DNA from: Phytomonospora sp040655735
GTDB lineage: Bacteria > Actinomycetota > Actinomycetes > Mycobacteriales > Micromonosporaceae
NCBI RefSeq assembly: GCF_040655735.1
Contig: NZ_JBFAKK010000015.1
Span: 1 to 64,000 of the forward strand
DNA: 64,000 bases
Reading direction: 5' to 3'
Shown piece by piece: positions 24,752 to 33,732 of this stretch. The notes beneath the pieces were generated by a model. The model was not told the DNA's origin. It saw only the letters and a program-made list of their open reading frames with translations, and ran no database searches. Position 1 is the stretch's first letter; each line of letters starts with the position of its first letter. A program made the translations under genes and the position numbers.

Positions 24752-25194
24752 GGCCGCACCGCGGCCTGGTCGTGGAGCATCGAGGCGATCGCGGCGGGTG
24801 CCAGCTGGAGGCCGCTCAGCGCGGTCAGGGGGACCTCGACGAGGGTGTCACCGGGGCGGCAGTCGCGCAGGTGGCTTGACCACGTCCGTGCGGTCGCGTC
24901 GTAGATCCGCAGGCAGGTGCTGCCGCCGTAGTGGACGATCTTCAGCAGGCCTCCGAGGATGACCTCGGCGTCGAACTCCTCGCGCAGTTCGCGCAGCAGC
25001 GCGTCTTCGGGGCTGGCGTCGGTGCGTTCGAGGCCTCCGCCGGGGAGGTGGTGGATGACGTGCCCGGCGGCGTATTGGCGGCGGATCAGCAGCAGGCTCT
25101 TCTTGTCCGGTGTGGACAGTACGGCCCGAGCGCGGCAGGCGCATTGGGGCCGCCGCATTTGTTGGCGGGCGGGTAGCAGGGCGGGCGATGGCAC
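24748..25194 (-). CDS. Nudix hydrolase
   Basis: A 148-residue protein with the Nudix box GGGLERTDASPEDALLRELR followed by EEFDA, matching G-x5-E-x7-R-E-U-x-E-E. The fold flanks are right: LSTPDKKSLLLIRRQY before it and LVEVPLTALSGLQLAP after. It should hydrolyse a nucleoside-diphosphate-linked compound; substrate unknown. I chose the GTG at 25194 because GGAGGA lies 8 nt upstream. First gene of the leftward operon. Confidence 0.85.
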   Translation of the reverse strand: MPSPALLPARQQMRRPQCACRARAVLSTPDKKSLLLIRRQYAAGHVIHHLPGGGLERTDASPEDALLRELREEFDAEVILGGLLKIVHYGGSTCLRIYDATARTWSSHLRDCRPGDTLVEVPLTALSGLQLAPAAIASMLHDQAAVRP

Positions 25195-25387
25195 GGCGGT
25201 CTCCTCCACGTCGAGGCGGGTGTACACGGGCTGCTCCGGCGGCCATCGGTGTGCCGCCGGGCGAGGCCGGGGCCGAAGTTCAGGGGCCGGGGGTGGGCCG
25301 CCGCAGCCGACGGAACTGCTCAAGCCGCAGCGGCCCGGGGCGGCCTTCCACCGGCCGCCGTGCGGCAAGGCTAGGAGCACGCATACC

Positions 25388-25431
25388 CCGGACTGCTACT
25401 TACTGTCACGTGCGCTGCACGTGGAGTCCGG
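25388..25431. promoter_or_regulatory. nested dyads in a 300-bp divergent intergenic region
   Basis: An inner dyad CACGTGC/GCACGTG (25407-25413 and 25417-25423, 3-bp spacer) sits inside an outer dyad CCGGACT/AGTCCGG (25388-25394 and 25425-25431). The intergenic region 25195-25498 holds nothing else I can name. It may be a binding site for a regulator of the Nudix operon or the kinase gene. Confidence 0.5.
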
Positions 25432-25498
25432 TTGTGGTTGGCGATCATGCGTGTGATCCGCCTAGCCGGACCGGCTCGTGATCGGCCATGATGGGCCC

Positions 25499-26383
25499 GT
25501 GGAGTTCTCGGCGGCCAGTACCGCAGCGACCGCCAGACGCGCGGCGACGATCTACGGCCTCACCGACCCCGACCCACAGCTGGTGAGGCTGGGCGAGAAC
25601 GCCGTGTGGCGCTTCGGCGGCGAGCGGATCATCGCGCGTATCGCCCGCTCACCGCAGCGCATGGCAGGCGCCCGCCGGGAGATGGCGATCGCGGCATGGC
25701 TGGCCGGTGAGGGGATACCGGTCGTGCGGCCGGCGCCGGGGATGCCCGGGCCGCTGACGGTCGACGGTCTGCCGGTCACGCTGTGGGTGGAGGTGCCCGA
25801 CCCGAGCCCGTCGACGCCCGAGCAGCTCGGTCAGGCGCTGCGGGCCCTGCACCGCCTGACCGCACCGGACCATCTGCGGCTGGAGCAGGTCGAGCCGCTG
25901 CACGGTGTCGATGCGCGCCTGCATGCCGCACCCCTGGACGATGGCGACCGCGACTTCCTGCTCGGCCTCGCCAAGCGTTTGGCTGCCGCCTACACCGAGA
26001 CCGACTTCGCGCTGCCCGTCGGCGTGGTCCACGGTGACGCCCACGTCGACAACCTCGTCTACGGCTCGGATGGGACGCTGGCGTTCGTTGACCTTGAGGA
26101 CTTCGCGCTGTGCCACCCCGAGTGGGACCTGGTGCTCACCGCGATCGAACGCGACTGCGGCTGGATCACCGGCGAGGCCTACGACCAGTTCGCGGCGGTG
26201 TACGGCTACGACGTGACGGCCGGGCCAGGCTATGAGGTGCTGCGCTCGATCCGGTTGCTGCGGATGACGTCATGGCTGGCGCAGATGGCCGGTGAGTCCG
26301 AGCGGGCCGCCGCCGAGGTCGCCCACCGCGTCGAGACTCTCCGCCAGGCCAGCCCCGACGTCAGCGACTGGAACGCCTTCTAG
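25499..26383 (+). CDS. aminoglycoside-phosphotransferase-fold kinase
   Basis: A 294-residue APH/choline-kinase-fold protein. Seen: N-lobe strands (NAVWRFGGERIIARIAR), the catalytic loop VVHGDAHVDNLVY (HGDxHxxN) and the Mg-binding segment LAFVDLEDFALC. It transfers phosphate to a small molecule; the substrate could be an antibiotic or a metabolite and cannot be told. The GTG at 25499 has a CATGAT hexamer 6 nt upstream and may be leaderless; a GTG at 25478 is an alternative. It converges on the NsdA-like gene with a 4-bp overlap of the ends. Confidence 0.85.
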   Translation: MEFSAASTAATARRAATIYGLTDPDPQLVRLGENAVWRFGGERIIARIARSPQRMAGARREMAIAAWLAGEGIPVVRPAPGMPGPLTVDGLPVTLWVEVPDPSPSTPEQLGQALRALHRLTAPDHLRLEQVEPLHGVDARLHAAPLDDGDRDFLLGLAKRLAAAYTETDFALPVGVVHGDAHVDNLVYGSDGTLAFVDLEDFALCHPEWDLVLTAIERDCGWITGEAYDQFAAVYGYDVTAGPGYEVLRSIRLLRMTSWLAQMAGESERAAAEVAHRVETLRQASPDVSDWNAF

Positions 26384-27750
26384 ACCGCCCGGGCGCGGAT
26401 CGCGCGTTTGACCTGCTGGGTCATCTCGCCGACGTCGGCGTTGCCGGTGATGGCGGACCCGGTTTTGGCCAGGTAGCGCAGGTCGTCGACGAGGCGGACC
26501 GACCGGATGCGGGGAACACCGTCGAGGGCGCGGGCGGCGGTCGCCACGCCCTCCTGCCGGTCCCCGTGGACCAGGCACAGGGTCGCCAGTTTGGTCTGGT
26601 CGAACGCGCGGGAACGGCTGGCCTCGGGGCCGTGCAGCTCGGCGGCGCGGGCCAGGCGAGCCGCGGAGTTGCGCGCCGCCGCGGCGGCGACCGAGCTGCC
26701 CGGCTCGCTGGCGCGCGCCAGGTCGAACAGGGCGTGCCCGGTGTCGCCGGTCAGCTGGGCGATGTCGTAGTAGGACATCCAGTCGGGCTCGGCCGCGAGG
26801 TCCTGGCCGGCGCACAGCTCCTCGGCCAGGCCGATGTGGCGCAGGCACTCCTGGCTGGCACCGGCGCGGCCATGAGCGCGAGCCGACACCACGTGCGTGG
26901 CCGCCAGGATGGTCGGGGTGAGGTGGTCGTGGGCGCCACGGGCGAAGGCCAGCAGGTTCAGGGCGTCGGTGACGCGGCCGCCGTAGGCGGCTTCGCGGGC
27001 CATGTCGGTGAGGATGTTGACGCGCATCGGCCAGTCACCGGCCTCGGCGGCCATCTCCAGTGCCAGCAGCCAGCAGCGGCGTGCCATGCCCGCCTGGCCG
27101 ACGTCGAAGGACATCCACCCGGCGACTTCGCCCAGGTGCGCGATCGCCGACTGGAGAGCGGTGCGCACCGGCTGGGTGAAGCGGGAGCGGACCAGGACCT
27201 GGCGCGCCCACGCCAGCTGCGCCAGCACCGCCGCGCGGCTCATGCCCCCACCCCAGGCGAAATCGAACTCCTCGAAGGTCCTGGTGGCCTGCCGGATCGC
27301 CAGCACATCGTCCATGCCGATGCGGTGCGGGATGGTCGTGTCCTCGGTGCCACCGGCCAAGACGTCACCGACCTGCGCCGACAGGCCGCCGTGGGCCGCC
27401 CAGGCGGCCAACGTCACCAGACCGGTCTGCACCTGGTGGTCGTCGACGTCGTGCCGTGAGGCCGTCGGCGGCATCGGCGGCGGCAGGGGCGCGGTGGCCA
27501 TAGTGGAGTAGAAGCCGAGCGCGTCGTCGCTGGCCACGCCGAACAGCTGGCGAAACGCCCGTCGGTAGGCCTCGTGTGGCCAGGTGATCAGGCCGCGCTC
27601 CAGTTTGGAGACGTAGTCGGCGGTGACTCCGGCCGGGCGGTTCTCGTCGGCCTCGATGATGGCGGCGACCGCTTCGGCGACGGCGGCCTGGGTGTTGCGC
27701 CCAGCGGGCAGCCGCGTGCGCAATCCCTTCAGGATCTCGTTGTGGGGCAT
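26380..27750 (-). CDS. NsdA-like regulator (HTH plus TPR-like repeats)
   Basis: A 456-residue protein starting MPHNEILKGLRTRLPAGRNT. Residues 1-75 include an XRE-like segment (AAVAEAVAAII...YVSKLERGL). The remainder is alpha-helical repeat (VLVRSRFTQPVRTALQSAIA, ARRCWLLALEMAAEAGD, SRSRAFDQTKLATLCLVHGD) resembling the TPR array of actinomycete regulators such as NsdA, a negative regulator of differentiation in Streptomyces. It is adjacent to the conservon region. Target genes unknown. Confidence 0.75.
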   Translation of the reverse strand: MPHNEILKGLRTRLPAGRNTQAAVAEAVAAIIEADENRPAGVTADYVSKLERGLITWPHEAYRRAFRQLFGVASDDALGFYSTMATAPLPPPMPPTASRHDVDDHQVQTGLVTLAAWAAHGGLSAQVGDVLAGGTEDTTIPHRIGMDDVLAIRQATRTFEEFDFAWGGGMSRAAVLAQLAWARQVLVRSRFTQPVRTALQSAIAHLGEVAGWMSFDVGQAGMARRCWLLALEMAAEAGDWPMRVNILTDMAREAAYGGRVTDALNLLAFARGAHDHLTPTILAATHVVSARAHGRAGASQECLRHIGLAEELCAGQDLAAEPDWMSYYDIAQLTGDTGHALFDLARASEPGSSVAAAAARNSAARLARAAELHGPEASRSRAFDQTKLATLCLVHGDRQEGVATAARALDGVPRIRSVRLVDDLRYLAKTGSAITGNADVGEMTQQVKRAIRARAV

Positions 27751-28042
27751 TTGTCCTTCTTCATCACCGCACCGGCCTATCAGCGCAGCGTAGGCGGACC
27801 AAGACGCCAGCGAAAGGGCAGGCGTCAATCATCTGTCCAATCCTCCTATATGGACGGACGATCATGCGTGCGGTCCGCTGTGTCGCGAGGTGCTGTTCCT
27901 CCGTGTGCTCATCCGTTCCGCCGCGTGCCCCTTGTGCGTTTGGCTGGTGACGGCCCCGGTGGTCGCCGCCACCCCTTCTGAGTAGCCACCGGGGCCAGTC
28001 CCTGCGGGTCCACCCATCCCGACGCCCACCAGGAGGCACGCC

Positions 28043-28096
28043 GTGACACCGCGACACCAGCACCAACACCGGCGCGGCCGACCGCTACAGCGGTGA
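28043..28096 (+). CDS. 17-residue basic leader peptide
   Basis: GTG at 28043 follows AGGAGG by 6 nt and encodes VTPRHQHQHRRGRPLQR; its TGA overlaps the GTG of the next gene (GTGA). The excellent ribosome site and exact overlap suggest a translated upstream peptide coupling expression of the next gene. The coding nature is an inference from layout. Confidence 0.4.
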   Translation: MTPRHQHQHRRGRPLQR

Positions 28097-28350
28097 CGCT
28101 CCAGGCCTTGCTGGAAAACCCTCGGACATGGCTGGCCCTTCTCGCTCTTCTCGGGGTGCGCGTGGGCCTGGCTCTGCTGGCCGCGCGGTTCTGGCCACTG
28201 CTGGCCTGCAAGGCCTGCCGGGGATCCGGCAAGCACTTCGCGCCGCGCCTGCTCGGCGGGTTTCGCCGATGCCGACGCTGCAAGGGCTCCGGGAGCCGCA
28301 TCCGGCCCGGCCGGCGCCTGCTGAACATGTTCGTCTCCTCCTCGGACTGA
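28093..28350 (+). CDS. small membrane protein with two CxxCxGxG motifs
   Basis: An 85-residue protein (GTG start): hydrophobic segment ~12-36 (TWLALLALLGVRVGLALLAA) followed by KACRGSGK and RRCKGSGS, two CxxCxGxG knuckles like those of the DnaJ zinc-binding region. It probably presents a zinc knuckle at the membrane. It lies between the basic leader peptide and the conservon, 45 bp before cvnA, so likely in the same transcript. Confidence 0.65.
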   Translation: MTLQALLENPRTWLALLALLGVRVGLALLAARFWPLLACKACRGSGKHFAPRLLGGFRRCRRCKGSGSRIRPGRRLLNMFVSSSD

Positions 28351-28395
28351 GACCCCGTCCACCACCATCCGCACCCTTCCCCAGAGGCGGTCTTC

Positions 28396-29778
28396 GTGCT
28401 CACCCCATCCGTGCTCATCTGGTCCCTCGGCGGTGTCGCCGTGGTCAGCCTCGCCGCCCTAGTGGTGGCAGGAGTGCTCCTGTGGCGGCGCACCGCCGCC
28501 ATCGAGGATCTCCAGTTCAGGCTGGCCGAATCGGAGGCGACCGTCGGGCAGATGACCGACAAGCTGACCGAAGCGGCGGCGGCCGTCGCCGAGGCGAAAC
28601 GCGAGGCGGTCTTCGCCCGGAGCTACAACGCCCGGATTCTCGAGGACTGCGTTCACCTCGCCGCCCGGGTGGCCGCAGAGATCGCAGTACGGCGCGGCAT
28701 CCCCGGCGCGGCGCCCCTGGAACTGCGCCACCCCGACTTCGGAGGCAGCGCGTTCGGCAACGCCTTCGATCAAGTCATCGAGGCCGTCGGCAAAGCCGTC
28801 GAGACCGCCGCCGCCGACAGCGCCGGAGCGATGCGGGCACTGCTCGAAAACGCCCTGGACGGCGCCGTGGCCGCTCTCGTGCGCGCCCAGCACGACATCT
28901 CCCACCAGCAGAGCACCATCGGCAACACCTCCCCGACAGCACTGGCCGCCTGGACCGAAGTCGACGGCCTGGTCACCCTGGCGCGCCGGGCCGTCGACCG
29001 CTTGCGCGTCCTCGGCGGCGCCGCGCCGGGCGCCCAGACGGCCGACGCTCCGCTGGCCGATGTCCTGGAGGCCGCTCGCGGCCGCGTCGAGCGCCACCGT
29101 GTCAAGCACCGCCACTCCGAGGCCAGCGAGGACATCTGGCTCAGCGGTCGCCTGGTCGAACCGGTGGTCATGGCCGTAGCCGAACTCCTTGACAACGGCG
29201 TCAAGCACTCCGCTGGGCACCCGGTCAGCGTCGAGGTCACCGAGGTCGGCGTTGGGCAGGCCATCACCATCACCGACCGCGGTTTCGGCATCAACAGCCA
29301 CCAGCGCGAATACGCCAACGCCCTGTTCGACTCCGGCGAGATCGACCTGCTCGCGCTGCCCAACGCCGTTCAGCTCGGGTGGCCGCTGGTGGCCTCGCTG
29401 GCTCGCCGGTACGGGTTCAGCGTCCAGGTGGGCGGGCCCTCCCTCTACGGCGGCGCCACGGTCGTGGTCGTCATCCCCCGCGTACTGACCACGACGCGGC
29501 CCAACGCGATGGAGCACGCACCGGCCTACGGGCGCCTCGCGCGACCGCCCAAGCAGCGCACGCCCAGCCGCGACGACACCGGCACGCACACCGCTGTCGG
29601 GCAGGAGCGCACCCCGCTGGGGCTTCCCGTGCGGCGCCCGGCCGCACCACCGGCGACCGCGTCAGGCCCGAGCGTCGGCAACGCCGACCCCGCCCAGCTC
29701 GACGCGGCCGACATGAGCGATGGGCTGGCCAAGCTCGGCGACATCTTCCCCACTGACGAAGGAGACCAGCAACAATGA
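28396..29778 (+). CDS. cvnA: conservon sensor-kinase-like protein CvnA
   Basis: A 460-residue protein: membrane segment ~7-30, coiled coil ~30-75, then a GHKL ATPase domain with N-box AVAELLDNGVKHSAG and G-box ITDRGFGI, and a Pro-rich disordered tail (~370-460). This matches CvnA, the histidine-kinase-like membrane component of actinomycete conservons, thought to form a complex with CvnB-D. GTG start with AGAGGCGG upstream. The stop overlaps cvnB by 4 bp. Confidence 0.9.
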   Translation: MLTPSVLIWSLGGVAVVSLAALVVAGVLLWRRTAAIEDLQFRLAESEATVGQMTDKLTEAAAAVAEAKREAVFARSYNARILEDCVHLAARVAAEIAVRRGIPGAAPLELRHPDFGGSAFGNAFDQVIEAVGKAVETAAADSAGAMRALLENALDGAVAALVRAQHDISHQQSTIGNTSPTALAAWTEVDGLVTLARRAVDRLRVLGGAAPGAQTADAPLADVLEAARGRVERHRVKHRHSEASEDIWLSGRLVEPVVMAVAELLDNGVKHSAGHPVSVEVTEVGVGQAITITDRGFGINSHQREYANALFDSGEIDLLALPNAVQLGWPLVASLARRYGFSVQVGGPSLYGGATVVVVIPRVLTTTRPNAMEHAPAYGRLARPPKQRTPSRDDTGTHTAVGQERTPLGLPVRRPAAPPATASGPSVGNADPAQLDAADMSDGLAKLGDIFPTDEGDQQQ

Positions 29779-30185
29779 CGACAGCTTCCCCCGTGCAGCT
29801 CGTCACGATCCTCGACGAGCTCACCGCCACGCCCGGCTGCGATAACGCGCTGATCTTCACCGACGACGGGCTGCTGACCGCCGCTTCCTCCGGCCTGGAG
29901 CGCGCCGACGCCGAGAGGCTCGCCGCGGCGCTGTCGTCGGAGCAGTCGCTGGCGCCGGCCGTCGCCAAGCTGTGCATCGGCACCGAGGAGCTTGCCTGGC
30001 GGCGCACGATCATCGACTTCGGGCCGCACACCGTGCTGCTGATGACCGCCGGCGCCAACACCTCCATCGGGGTGAGCATCCAGGGCTCCATGACCGGCGA
30101 CGCGTTCGCGCTGGTGGCCTCGGTAGCCCTCAAGCAGGTCAAGAGACTCGCCGAGCAGCTGGGCACCGCCGGGCGGCCCACGTGA
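29775..30185 (+). CDS. cvnB: roadblock/LC7 protein CvnB
   Basis: A 136-residue roadblock/LC7 protein: LVTILDELTATPGCDNALIF, TDDGLLTAASSG, then helix and strands (AGANTSIGVSIQGSMTGD, LVASVALKQVKRLAEQLG). In conservons CvnB is the small partner of the GTPase CvnD, analogous to MglB with MglA. Start and stop overlap cvnA and cvnC by 4 bp each. Confidence 0.9.
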   Translation: MTTASPVQLVTILDELTATPGCDNALIFTDDGLLTAASSGLERADAERLAAALSSEQSLAPAVAKLCIGTEELAWRRTIIDFGPHTVLLMTAGANTSIGVSIQGSMTGDAFALVASVALKQVKRLAEQLGTAGRPT

Positions 30186-30547
30186 GGCCGATCCGGCGCA
30201 CCCGTGTCGGCCTGGTGCGCTCCCACACCACCACCGGCGGCGCCACCGCCACCAGCCGTTCGAGCCTGGACGCCTCCACGCTCCTCTACCCCGACTTGAA
30301 GGCCCCACTGGCCGAACTGGACCCGACATCCGCGCGGGTGATGAACCTGCTGCGCACCATCGGGGCGATGTCGATCTCCGAGGCTGCCGCGCACCTCAAG
30401 ATTCCATTCCCGTTCGTGGTGATCTGCGCCGACAGGCTCATCGACAGCGGCCACGTTTTCGCCAAGGCACCCACCTCCGCCGAACAGGCCACCGCGCCCG
30501 GCGTCGACGTCCTGGAAAGGCTGCTGCATGGGCTCCAACAACTCTGA
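30182..30547 (+). CDS. cvnC: DUF742 protein CvnC
   Basis: A 121-residue DUF742 protein: VRPIRRTRVGLVRSHTTTGG, a central LDPTSARVMNLLRTIG, then AMSISEAAAHLKIPFPFVVI, a winged-helix-like segment typical of DUF742, and a C-terminal VLERLLHGLQQL. Third conservon component. GTG start in GTGA overlap with cvnB; the end overlaps cvnD by 20 bp. Confidence 0.9.
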   Translation: MRPIRRTRVGLVRSHTTTGGATATSRSSLDASTLLYPDLKAPLAELDPTSARVMNLLRTIGAMSISEAAAHLKIPFPFVVICADRLIDSGHVFAKAPTSAEQATAPGVDVLERLLHGLQQL

Positions 30548-31130
30548 CATCCGGTCCCTGACCCGCGACGACATCAGCGTCAAGGTCGTGGTCCTGGGCG
30601 CGTTCGGTGTCGGCAAGACGACCCTGGTGTCCACCGTCTCGGAGATCACGCCGCTGACCACCGAGGGCCTGATGACCGAGCATGCCGTCGGCGTCGACGA
30701 GCTGCCCGGCCCGAGCGAGAAGACCACCACCACGGTCGCTCTCGACTTTGGCCGCCGGACCTTCAGCGACATCGTCTTGTACCTGTTCGGCGCGCCTGGC
30801 CAGGAGCGATTCGCGTTCGTCGTCGACCAGCTCATGCACGGGGCGCTCGGCGCGGTCGTGCTGGCCGACACCCGCCAGGTCGAGGCCGCCTTCCCCGCCA
30901 TCGACCGCTGCGAGGCCGCCGGAATCCCCTTCGTCGTGGCCGTCAACCGCTTCGACAGCGCGCCCCTCTTTCCCGCAGACGACCTGCGGGCGGCCTTCGC
31001 ACTGCGCCCGGACACGCCCCTGCTGCTGTGCGACGCCCGGCACCTGGCCTCCGCGGTCGACGTCCTGGTCGCCCTGGTCAAACACCTCATGGCCCGCCGG
31101 CCACTGACCGAGATGGAGCCCGCCTCATGA
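30528..31130 (+). CDS. cvnD: conservon GTPase CvnD
   Basis: A 200-residue small GTPase of the conservon/MglA-like type: P-loop GAFGVGKTT (24-32), switch/Walker B area LYLFGAPGQERF (DxxG replaced by GAPG, usual in this family), and AVNRFDSA in place of NKxD. It is the output GTPase of the CvnABCD complex. Overlaps the following P450 gene by 4 bp (ATGA). Confidence 0.92.
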   Translation: MGSNNSDIRSLTRDDISVKVVVLGAFGVGKTTLVSTVSEITPLTTEGLMTEHAVGVDELPGPSEKTTTTVALDFGRRTFSDIVLYLFGAPGQERFAFVVDQLMHGALGAVVLADTRQVEAAFPAIDRCEAAGIPFVVAVNRFDSAPLFPADDLRAAFALRPDTPLLLCDARHLASAVDVLVALVKHLMARRPLTEMEPAS

Positions 31131-32389
31131 GCCCCGCCCCACCGCACCCGCCCACGACCCCGATGCTGATTCCACGGAATCACTCGGGCGGGAATCTGCC
31201 GCAACTGTTCGGCCCGGCCTTCGAGGCCGACCCCGGCCCCACCTACGACGCGCTGCGCGCCGCCGGGCCCGTGGCATGGGCCGAACTGAGCCCGGCCGTG
31301 TGCGGCATGCTCGTCACCGGATACGACGCCGCCGTGGAGCTGCTCAACGCCCCCACCGGCGGGACCTGGACCCGCGACACCCGCCTGTGGAAAGACCTCC
31401 AGGAAGGCCGCGTCCCGCCCGACAGTCCCGTCTCAGGCATCTACGGGTGGCAGCCCGGCGTGCTGTTCGCCGAAGGGCCGACGCACCAGCGGTTGCGCGC
31501 CGCGATCAGCCAGTCCATGGCCCGCATGCCGCACCACCGGCTGCGCGACATCACCCGATCGGTGTCCCTGCGCTTGATCGAGACCATGTCGCTGCACGGT
31601 CGCGCCGACCTCGTCAGCCAGTACGCGATGCTGATCCCGCTGACGGTGTTCACCGAGCTCCTGGCCTGCCCACCCGAGACCAGCCGCACCATGATCGACG
31701 CGTGCGCGGCCCTCGTCGACGCCGGGCCCGAAGCCGCGCGAGGCGCCGCGCTCTTCGCCAGCACCCTCGTCGACATCGTCGCCACCCGGCAGGAAACCCC
31801 CGGCGACGACCTGCCCACCTGGCTCCTCCAGCACCCCGCGCGACTAACCCCCGAGGAGGTCGTCAGCTGCCTCTACGCCGTCTTCGGCGGCGGAAACGTC
31901 CCCACCGCCGCCTGGATCGCCCAGGCACTGCGGCACCTGCTCAGCGATCCCGATTTCGCCAGCGACGTCGCCAGCGGCACCGTCCCCGTCCGCGCCGCCC
32001 TGCACTACACACTGTGGACCGCCAGCCCCGTCGGGAACTTCACCTTCTACATCCCCACCCGAGACACGCGCCTGCACGGCGTCGCCGTCACCGCCGGGAC
32101 TCTCGTCGTGGTGTCCCACCACGCCGTCAACACCGACCCGCGCCACCCCGACGATCTGCCCTACGACTCCCGGGCGCACCTGGCCTTCTCCGCCGGGGAG
32201 CACCGCTGCCCGGCGCCGGCCGAGGCCACCGTCATCTGCGAGACCGCGGTCACCACGATCCTCGACGCGCTGTGGGACCTGCGCATCACCGATACCCGCC
32301 CGGCCCCCAACAAACCGGGCCTGTTCCACCAGTGCCCACAGCACCTCAACGTCACCTTCACCCCCACCCCGAAGGAGCCCCAGCCATGA
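31127..32389 (+). CDS. CYP157-like cytochrome P450 lacking ExxR
   Basis: A 420-residue P450. The heme loop is FSAGEHRCPAPAE with the Cys thiolate ligand. The K-helix, where P450s have ExxR, reads ALHYTLWTASP: neither Glu nor Arg of the motif is present. CYP157 enzymes, which occur in conservons beside a CYP154, are the known group with this exception, and position and order fit. The I-helix also departs from the AGxxT pattern (GGGNVPTAAW). Catalytic competence is uncertain. Fully overlapped with cvnD and the next P450 gene (ATGA both sides). Confidence 0.85.
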   Translation: MSPAPPHPPTTPMLIPRNHSGGNLPQLFGPAFEADPGPTYDALRAAGPVAWAELSPAVCGMLVTGYDAAVELLNAPTGGTWTRDTRLWKDLQEGRVPPDSPVSGIYGWQPGVLFAEGPTHQRLRAAISQSMARMPHHRLRDITRSVSLRLIETMSLHGRADLVSQYAMLIPLTVFTELLACPPETSRTMIDACAALVDAGPEAARGAALFASTLVDIVATRQETPGDDLPTWLLQHPARLTPEEVVSCLYAVFGGGNVPTAAWIAQALRHLLSDPDFASDVASGTVPVRAALHYTLWTASPVGNFTFYIPTRDTRLHGVAVTAGTLVVVSHHAVNTDPRHPDDLPYDSRAHLAFSAGEHRCPAPAEATVICETAVTTILDALWDLRITDTRPAPNKPGLFHQCPQHLNVTFTPTPKEPQP

Positions 32390-33606
32390 CCCCACCGCCC
32401 GTACCCGTTCCCCTCGATTCGACCGGCGGCATCCTCGACCAGATCGACACCCTGCGCGGCGAACCGCCCCAGAAGGTCACCGTGTTCAGCGGAGTCACCG
32501 CCTGGGTCATCACCAAAGGCGCCGACCTCAAGGCCCTGGCCACCGACCGGCGCGTCAGCCGCGACCCCAAGCACTGGCCCGGCCTGCCGGCCAACGCCGC
32601 CCAGTCGGCGCTGGCACCGTGGGTATCACCATCGATGCTCAACGCTGACGGCGCCGACCACAAGCGCCTGCGAAAGATCATCGGCTCGGTGTTCGGCCCC
32701 CGCCGCATCGAGGAGATGCGCCCGGCCATCACCCGCATCGTCGACGCCCTCCTCGACAAGCTCGCCGCCTCCGGTCCCGATGAGGTTTTCGACCTGCGCA
32801 GCGAGTTCTCCTTCCAGATCCCCATCGCCGTCATCTGCGACCTCGTCGGCGTCCCCGACGACCAGCGCGCCGAGATGGCCGCCATCATCGAAGCCGTCGT
32901 CGACACCTCCCTGGACCCCGTCGCCGCTGGCGCCAACAGCCAGCGGATGTGGGCCGCTTTCCAGGCCCTCATCGACTACAAGCGCGACCGCCGCGGCGAC
33001 GACATGATCACCGGACTGCTGGCCTACCACGACGAGCACGGTGACCAGCTCAGCGCCGACGAGCTCGCCGCGACGCTGCTGCTGCTCGTCGGTGCCGGCA
33101 GTGAGACCGCTGTGTCGCTCATCAACCACCTCATCGTCGCGCTCATGGCCAACCCCGAACAGCTCCAGGCCGTCCTCGCCGACCCCACCCGCTGGGGCGC
33201 CCTGGTCGAAGAAACCCTGCGCAAGGACCCGCCCGTGGGCTTGCTGCCCCTGCGCTACGCCGTCGAGGACATTCAGGTCGGCGGAGTCGTCATCCCCAAG
33301 GGAGATCCGATCATCTTCGCGTTCGCCGGGCACGGCCGCGATCCCGGCGTCCACGCCGACCCCGACACCTGGAACCCCGACCGCGACACCATGGACCACA
33401 CGGCCTTCGGGCACGGCATCCACTTCTGCATCGGCGCGCCACTGGCGCGCCTGGAGGCCCAGATCGCCGCCAGCGCGTTCTTCGAACGCTTTCCCGGCGC
33501 CTCGCTGGCCTGCCCGCCCGAGGATCTGACGAAGCGGGCCTCGTTCATCACCAACGAGTTCGAGATCCTCCCCGTCCTCCTTGGACACTCACCCACTCCC
33601 CGCTGA
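32386..33606 (+). CDS. CYP154-like cytochrome P450
   Basis: A 406-residue P450 with all motifs: I-helix LLLVGAGSETAVSLI, K-helix EETLRKDPP (ExxR), heme loop FGHGIHFCIGAPLAR. Sequence style and conservon position suggest the CYP154 group, which typically hydroxylates macrolide- or steroid-like substrates. No ferredoxin or reductase gene is nearby, so redox partners must come from elsewhere. Last gene of the 28043-33606 transcript; ATGA overlap with the CYP157-like gene. Confidence 0.88.
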   Translation: MTPPPVPVPLDSTGGILDQIDTLRGEPPQKVTVFSGVTAWVITKGADLKALATDRRVSRDPKHWPGLPANAAQSALAPWVSPSMLNADGADHKRLRKIIGSVFGPRRIEEMRPAITRIVDALLDKLAASGPDEVFDLRSEFSFQIPIAVICDLVGVPDDQRAEMAAIIEAVVDTSLDPVAAGANSQRMWAAFQALIDYKRDRRGDDMITGLLAYHDEHGDQLSADELAATLLLLVGAGSETAVSLINHLIVALMANPEQLQAVLADPTRWGALVEETLRKDPPVGLLPLRYAVEDIQVGGVVIPKGDPIIFAFAGHGRDPGVHADPDTWNPDRDTMDHTAFGHGIHFCIGAPLARLEAQIAASAFFERFPGASLACPPEDLTKRASFITNEFEILPVLLGHSPTPR

Positions 33607-33732
33607 AACTCTCCGCCAGCCAACCGGCCGAGGCCCATCCCCCGCGTCTCGGCCGGCCCGTCCGCACTCCGGATCACGATGAAACCACCAACGCCGTGAT
33701 GGCAGTCTCCGTCAGGGCAGTGCCCGAAGCCC

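Noticed and set aside
31276..32385. Plus-strand frame of over 360 codons running into the CYP154-like gene
   Set aside because: Arg/Pro-rich shadow of the CYP157-like gene; the P450 homology begins at 32386.
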